Assembly: GCA_022772725.1 (NCBI GenBank)
Contig: JALEZT010000015.1
Coordinates: 1 to 32,068, forward strand
Direction: 5' to 3'
Origin: Eubacterium sp.
GTDB taxonomy: Bacteria; Bacillota; Clostridia; Oscillospirales; Acutalibacteraceae
Length of the DNA stretch: 32,068 bases
Shown here one piece after another: positions 29,915 to 32,068 of the stretch. The notes beneath the pieces are model-generated. The model was not told where the DNA came from, made no database searches, and saw only the letters and a list, made by a program, of their open reading frames with translations. The position numbers were made by a program, and so were the translations under genes. The stretch's first letter is position 1. The number at the start of each line of letters is the position of its first letter.

Positions 29915-30684
29915 TACTTTTTCTGCTCCCTGTTTCTTTCATAAATTATACGCAAGCCGTCAAGCAAAAGATTTTCATCAACTATAACCTCTCGCCTAAC
30001 CGCCTTTGAGATTGCTTTTGAAAGGCCGCCCGTTAAAACTATTGTTGCCTTTTCGCCGAGCTCCTCCTCAAACCTTTCAGCCATACCCTCTATCATAGCC
30101 GCCGTGCCGATAACGGAGCCGCATTTCATTGCGTCTATCGTGTTTGCTCCGATAATTTTTGACGGTGCGGAAATATCAATATGGGGCAAAAGCGAGGTTG
30201 TGCTTGCAAGGGCATTGATAGCCGTTTTAACACCGCACATAATTGCTCCGCCGAGATGAGCACCCGTTTTATCCAAAACAGACGCCGTTGTTGCCGTTCC
30301 TATATCAAACAATATTGCGGGAAGCGGATATTTATTAATAACCGCAACATCGCCAACAACTATATCTGCACCCGTTTCTGCAGGGTTATCAAGCTTTATG
30401 TTAAGACCTGTTTTTATACCGGGGCCGACAACAAGCGAGTCCACGCCGCAAACGGTTTTTATGCTTTTTTTGAGTGTTCTTACGAGAGCGGGAACAACGC
30501 TTGAAATAATTGCGCCCTCAACAGAGGCTACACCGTATATTTCAAGGAAGGTTTTAAGCTTCATTGAATATTCAATTTCCGTTTCATGAGTGTTTGTTGC
30601 AAGCCTTCCCGAGCAGACAAGCCTTTCGCCGTCAAGCACGCCGAGAACAATATTTGTGTTGCCCACATCAACTGCAAGTATCAT
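29914..30684 (-). CDS. coaX: type III pantothenate kinase
   Basis: 256 aa; MILAVDVGNTNIVLGV, ISSVVPALVRTL, DIGTATTASVLDKTGAHLGGAIMCG. Confidence 0.97.
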   Translation of the reverse strand: MILAVDVGNTNIVLGVLDGERLVCSGRLATNTHETEIEYSMKLKTFLEIYGVASVEGAIISSVVPALVRTLKKSIKTVCGVDSLVVGPGIKTGLNIKLDNPAETGADIVVGDVAVINKYPLPAILFDIGTATTASVLDKTGAHLGGAIMCGVKTAINALASTTSLLPHIDISAPSKIIGANTIDAMKCGSVIGTAAMIEGMAERFEEELGEKATIVLTGGLSKAISKAVRREVIVDENLLLDGLRIIYERNREQKK

Positions 30685-30747
30685 ATATTAAACCGCCTTT
30701 CACATATTCTAAACTATTATATTATAATTTGTTTTTAATGTAAAGAA

Positions 30748-30785
30748 AAAACGCTTCGGAAGCAGCGAATTTCCAAAGCGTTTTT
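30748..30785. terminator. Rho-independent terminator
   Basis: AAACGCTTcGGAA...TTTCCaAAGCGTTTTT with flanking A and T tracts. Confidence 0.6.
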
Positions 30786-31114
30786 ATACTAAATCTAATC
30801 AAGAGTGTATCTGCCTGTTGATTTATCCGTTATGGAACGCCGAGACGGCGTTCCTTGAAAGGTTTGATTGATTTTTGGAGTGTCGAGGTCGCCACTCCCT
30901 ACAAAAAATATCATTTAGGTTTTTATACACCCCGTAGGGAACGCCGTCCTCGGCGTTCCGTAAAAAACGGGTCGGCGTGGAAACCGACCCCTACAAAATA
31001 TCATTAAGGTTTCATATTCCCCGTAGGGCAGGGGGTTATTCCCCTGTTAGGGGAAATGTCTGCGAAGCAGACAAAAGGGTCTGCCGAATCGCAGATTTGC
31101 TCCTGCCGAAAAAC

Positions 31115-31198
31115 GGAGTGTCGAGGGTGCGGGTGTCCGGTGGACACCTCTGCGTCAGCAGAAGCACCGACCGAATCGACAGGTGAGACCGCCACTCC
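31115..31198. repeat. 84-bp nested-palindrome repeat, copy 1
   Basis: GGAGTGTCGAGGGTGCGGGTGTCCGGTGGACACCTCTGCGTCAGCAGAAGCACCGACCGAATCGACAGGTGAGACCGCCACTCC; 83/84 identical by eye to copy 2. Confidence 0.95.
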
Positions 31199-31448
31199 CA
31201 ACGAACATATATTTAAATTGTTATATAACCTAAATGCAACACCGTAGGGGAGAACTGTGTTCTCCCGTTTAATCGGGATGGGCAACTGTATAGTGTAATA
31301 AGATAGTTTACAAAATGTGTAAGAACATAATTTACAAAAGCGGGCGAACGCAGTTCGCCCCTACGGGATATTATTGTTTTTTTTGCGGTTGTAAAGCACA
31401 AAAAAAGGAACGCCGAGACGGCGTTCCTTTAAGGCTTGATTGATTTTT

Positions 31449-31532
31449 GGAGTGTCGAGGGTGCGGGTGTCCGGTGGACACCTCTGCGTCAGCAGAAGCA
31501 CCGACCGAAACGACAGGTGAGACCGCCACTCC
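31449..31532. repeat. 84-bp nested-palindrome repeat, copy 2
   Basis: Same sequence as copy 1 except GAAACG for GAATCG. Confidence 0.95.
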
Positions 31533-31546
31533 CTACAAAAAATGTT

Positions 31547-32068
31547 TTATTTTGCTGCTGTGCCGGTTGACCAAGAGCCGTAAACATAGCCTGTGTCCCA
31601 ATTGCGCCAAGCGCGAACTCGAACATAATATGTTTGATTTGAATTAATGCCTGTTATTGTGTAATTGTTTACGCTATGGCCTGTGATATATTTACTGCTT
31701 ACGCCTGTTTTAAAGGTTGGATCTGTTGACCACATTACAACATATCCGTGTGAGCCAACGATTTCCCAATTAACCTTTATTTGACTGCCGCTCTTTGCAA
31801 CTGTCGGTGCCTTCATTGTTTCGCAAGCCGCACAGGTGTGGAGCCTTTCACTCGGTACTCCTTCTCTGCCGTCCTCTACTGCCGCTACTCTGAAAATATA
31901 TTCATATCCGGGTGTTGTTGGGCTGATATATTTATTTGTTGTTACATTGCCTAACAGTGTCCAGCTGTCATTTGCTTTGTTATAGCCATAAACATTATAG
32001 CTATCCGCTGCTGCCTGTGCATTCCAGGATATTGTTAGATTTACTCCGTTTGCTCCTCTTGCAGAGGT
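31547..32068 (-). CDS. fibronectin type III domain protein, partial, N-terminus beyond right edge
   Basis: Reverse-strand frame is open to window edge: SARGANGVNLTISWNAQAAADSYNVYGYNKANDSWTLLGNVTTNKYISPTTPGYEYIFRVAAVEDGREGVPSERLHTCAACETMKAPTVAKSGSQIKVNWEIVGSHGYVVMWSTDPTFKTG...NQTYYVRVRAWRNW. Two FN3-like modules. The track's 89-aa ORF is only the C-terminal part. Confidence 0.85.
   Translation of the reverse strand, partial: TSARGANGVNLTISWNAQAAADSYNVYGYNKANDSWTLLGNVTTNKYISPTTPGYEYIFRVAAVEDGREGVPSERLHTCAACETMKAPTVAKSGSQIKVNWEIVGSHGYVVMWSTDPTFKTGVSSKYITGHSVNNYTITGINSNQTYYVRVRAWRNWDTGYVYGSWSTGTAAK

Larger units (their letters stand above)
30834..31532. repeat. Mosaic array of palindromic hairpin modules edged by GTAGGG/CCCTAC
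   Basis: At least ten hairpins, e.g. GGAACGCCGAGACGGCGTTCC (30834-30854 and 31407-31427), GGAGTGTCGAGGTCGCCACTCC (30877-30898), GGAACGCCGTCCTCGGCGTTCC (30938-30959), GGGTCGGCGTGGAAACCGACCC (30969-30990), GGGAGAACTGTGTTCTCCC (31248-31266), GGGCGAACGCAGTTCGCCC (31342-31360). Confidence 0.92.

Noticed and set aside
31056-31247. ORF MSAKQTKGSAESQICSCRKTECRGCGCPVDTSASAEAPTESTGETATP... and its paralogue-like ORF at 31447-31647
   Set aside because: The shared protein segment is simply translation of the 84-bp palindromic repeat; no RBS or protein-level evidence.
31213-31401. Minus-strand ORF RRGELRSPAFVNYVLTHFVNYLITLYSCPSRLNGRTQFSPTV
   Set aside because: Translation of two repeat hairpins (GGGCGAAC… and GGGAGAAC…); peptides of this kind look like repeat-derived spurious ORFs.
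30834-31532. CRISPR array
   Set aside because: Repeat units differ in sequence and length, spacing is irregular, each unit is a separate palindrome and no cas genes are present.

Overview
The window looks like a low-to-moderate GC Clostridia-type chromosome (Ruminococcaceae-like by gene content and style; taxonomy is inferred). Host genes: a partial GH29 alpha-L-fucosidase running off the left edge and missing from the ORF track; a GH36-type alpha-galactosidase; a multi-TM protein of unknown function; ridA; threonine ammonia-lyase; a family-3 solute-binding lipoprotein; a LUD-domain protein; a YifB/ComM ATPase; a 32-aa single-TM ORF; a phospho-sugar mutase; a three-gene HydCBA-type [FeFe]-hydrogenase operon; an M28 peptidase; a DUF1015 protein; coaX; and a partial FN3-domain protein at the right edge. 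Between the hydrogenase operon and the M28 peptidase (about 16.4-27.2 kb) is a compact one-strand phage-derived cluster. It has a full head/packaging module (TerS-like, TerL, portal, protease/scaffold, decoration-like protein, HK97-type MCP, connectors) followed directly by a contractile-type baseplate module (LysM/XkdP-like, XkdQ/gpD-like, Mu gp45-like spike, gp25/gp46-like, gpJ/gp47, YmfQ/gp48, short fibre). No sheath, tube, tail chaperone, tape measure, integrase, repressor, holin or lysin is visible. The place where the tail genes would normally sit holds a 29-aa ORF. This head-plus-baseplate-without-tail organisation is the main candidate for an undescribed system (for example a domesticated gene-transfer or delivery particle). 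A second notable region is a mosaic array of hairpin modules edged by GTAGGG/CCCTAC at 30.83-31.53 kb, including an 84-bp nested-palindrome module present twice with one mismatch. No searches or computations were run; homology calls come from recognising motifs and gene order.
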